Shown here: positions 6,376 to 6,605 of the stretch, in pieces
Layout of the letters: each line of letters opens with the position of its first letter
Numbering within the stretch: position 1 is the first letter of the stretch
Assembly (NCBI GenBank): GCA_963169055.1
Contig: CAUJFU010000041.1
Coordinates: 1 to 6,605, forward strand
DNA from: Myxococcota bacterium
GTDB taxonomy: Bacteria; Myxococcota_C; UBA6777
DNA length: 6,605 nucleotides
Direction: 5' to 3'
Notes under the pieces: generated by a model
Told to the model about the DNA's origin: nothing
Databases searched by the model: none
The model's input: the letters and a program-made list of their open reading frames with translations, nothing else
Translations under genes and position numbers: made by a program

Positions 6376-6605
6376 TTGGCTCGTGGACAAAAGCTCGGAC
6401 GCTACACCCTGATCGAACAACTTGCCGTTGGCGGCATGGCAGAGATCTGGCTTGCGCACCTCGCAGGCCCCGAAGGTTTCGCCAAGATCGTCGTGATCAA
6501 AAAGATCAAGCCCCACCTCGCCAAAGAGCGCAGCTTCGTCAAGATGTTCCTCAACGAAGCGCGCCTCGCTGCCCAGCTCAACCACCCACACATCGTCCAA
6601 ATCTA
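6376..6605 (+). CDS. Hanks-type Ser/Thr protein kinase, N-terminal fragment (cut by window edge)
   Basis: Only the first 76 complete codons are in the window; the frame is open to the edge. The start [20 protein letters not shown] is the kinase nucleotide-binding loop. The first Gly of GxGxxG is Ala17 here (AVGGMA), a variant common in myxobacterial Pkn-type kinases. Lys42 in VVIKKI is the ATP-anchoring Lys of the VAIK motif, and Glu61 in [19 protein letters not shown] is the matching helix-C Glu. The catalytic loop and C-terminal domains lie outside, so activity and membrane anchoring cannot be judged. The start is TTG with GAGGA upstream. The gene is rich in C at third positions, unlike the TTG/GTG-rich larB-larC. 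Confidence 0.9.
   Translation, partial: MARGQKLGRYTLIEQLAVGGMAEIWLAHLAGPEGFAKIVVIKKIKPHLAKERSFVKMFLNEARLAAQLNHPHIVQI

Overview
The window looks like chromosomal DNA from a myxobacterium-like member of the Myxococcota. Three features suggest this: a secreted matrixin-type protease with a MYXO-CTERM-like tail (Cys, hydrophobic segment, Arg cluster), a PilZ protein of the kind that is paralogous in myxobacteria, and the start of a Hanks-type Ser/Thr kinase with a glycine loop typical of that group. This is inferred from protein style and was not checked by database search. I see no rRNA, tRNA, CRISPR array or recognisable transposase.

Layout: 1-468 has no convincing gene but is rich in inverted repeats, including a nearly continuous array of hairpins at 261-376. 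A PilZ gene lies on the minus strand (469-882). The gap 883-1319 carries a sigma-54-like -24/-12 element on the minus strand, with palindromes about 80-100 bp upstream of its predicted start. A minus-strand metalloprotease gene follows (1320-2147). A divergent gap (2148-2326) separates it from larB and larC on the plus strand (2327-4508), which overlap by 17 bp. After 150 bp comes a gene for a cytoplasmic HEAT-repeat protein (4659-6197). A further 178 bp leads to a TTG-started Ser/Thr kinase gene (6376 onward), which is cut by the window edge.

LarB and LarC make the nickel-pincer nucleotide (NPN) cofactor. LarB carboxylates and hydrolyses nicotinic acid adenine dinucleotide, LarE (not in this window) adds sulfur, and LarC inserts nickel. 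The main oddity is that larC is interrupted by one in-frame TAA (3591-3593). It sits where a Leu would be expected, and homology continues in the same frame on both sides. Just upstream, LarC carries a very long His-rich linker (42 His in 71 residues) encoded by tandem repeats. The split could be a natural two-polypeptide LarC, stop-codon readthrough, a recent nonsense mutation or a sequencing error.

The PilZ protein (c-di-GMP response) and the kinase are signalling genes. The protease is probably exported and surface-sorted. Apart from larB-larC, the genes do not form an obvious single pathway.
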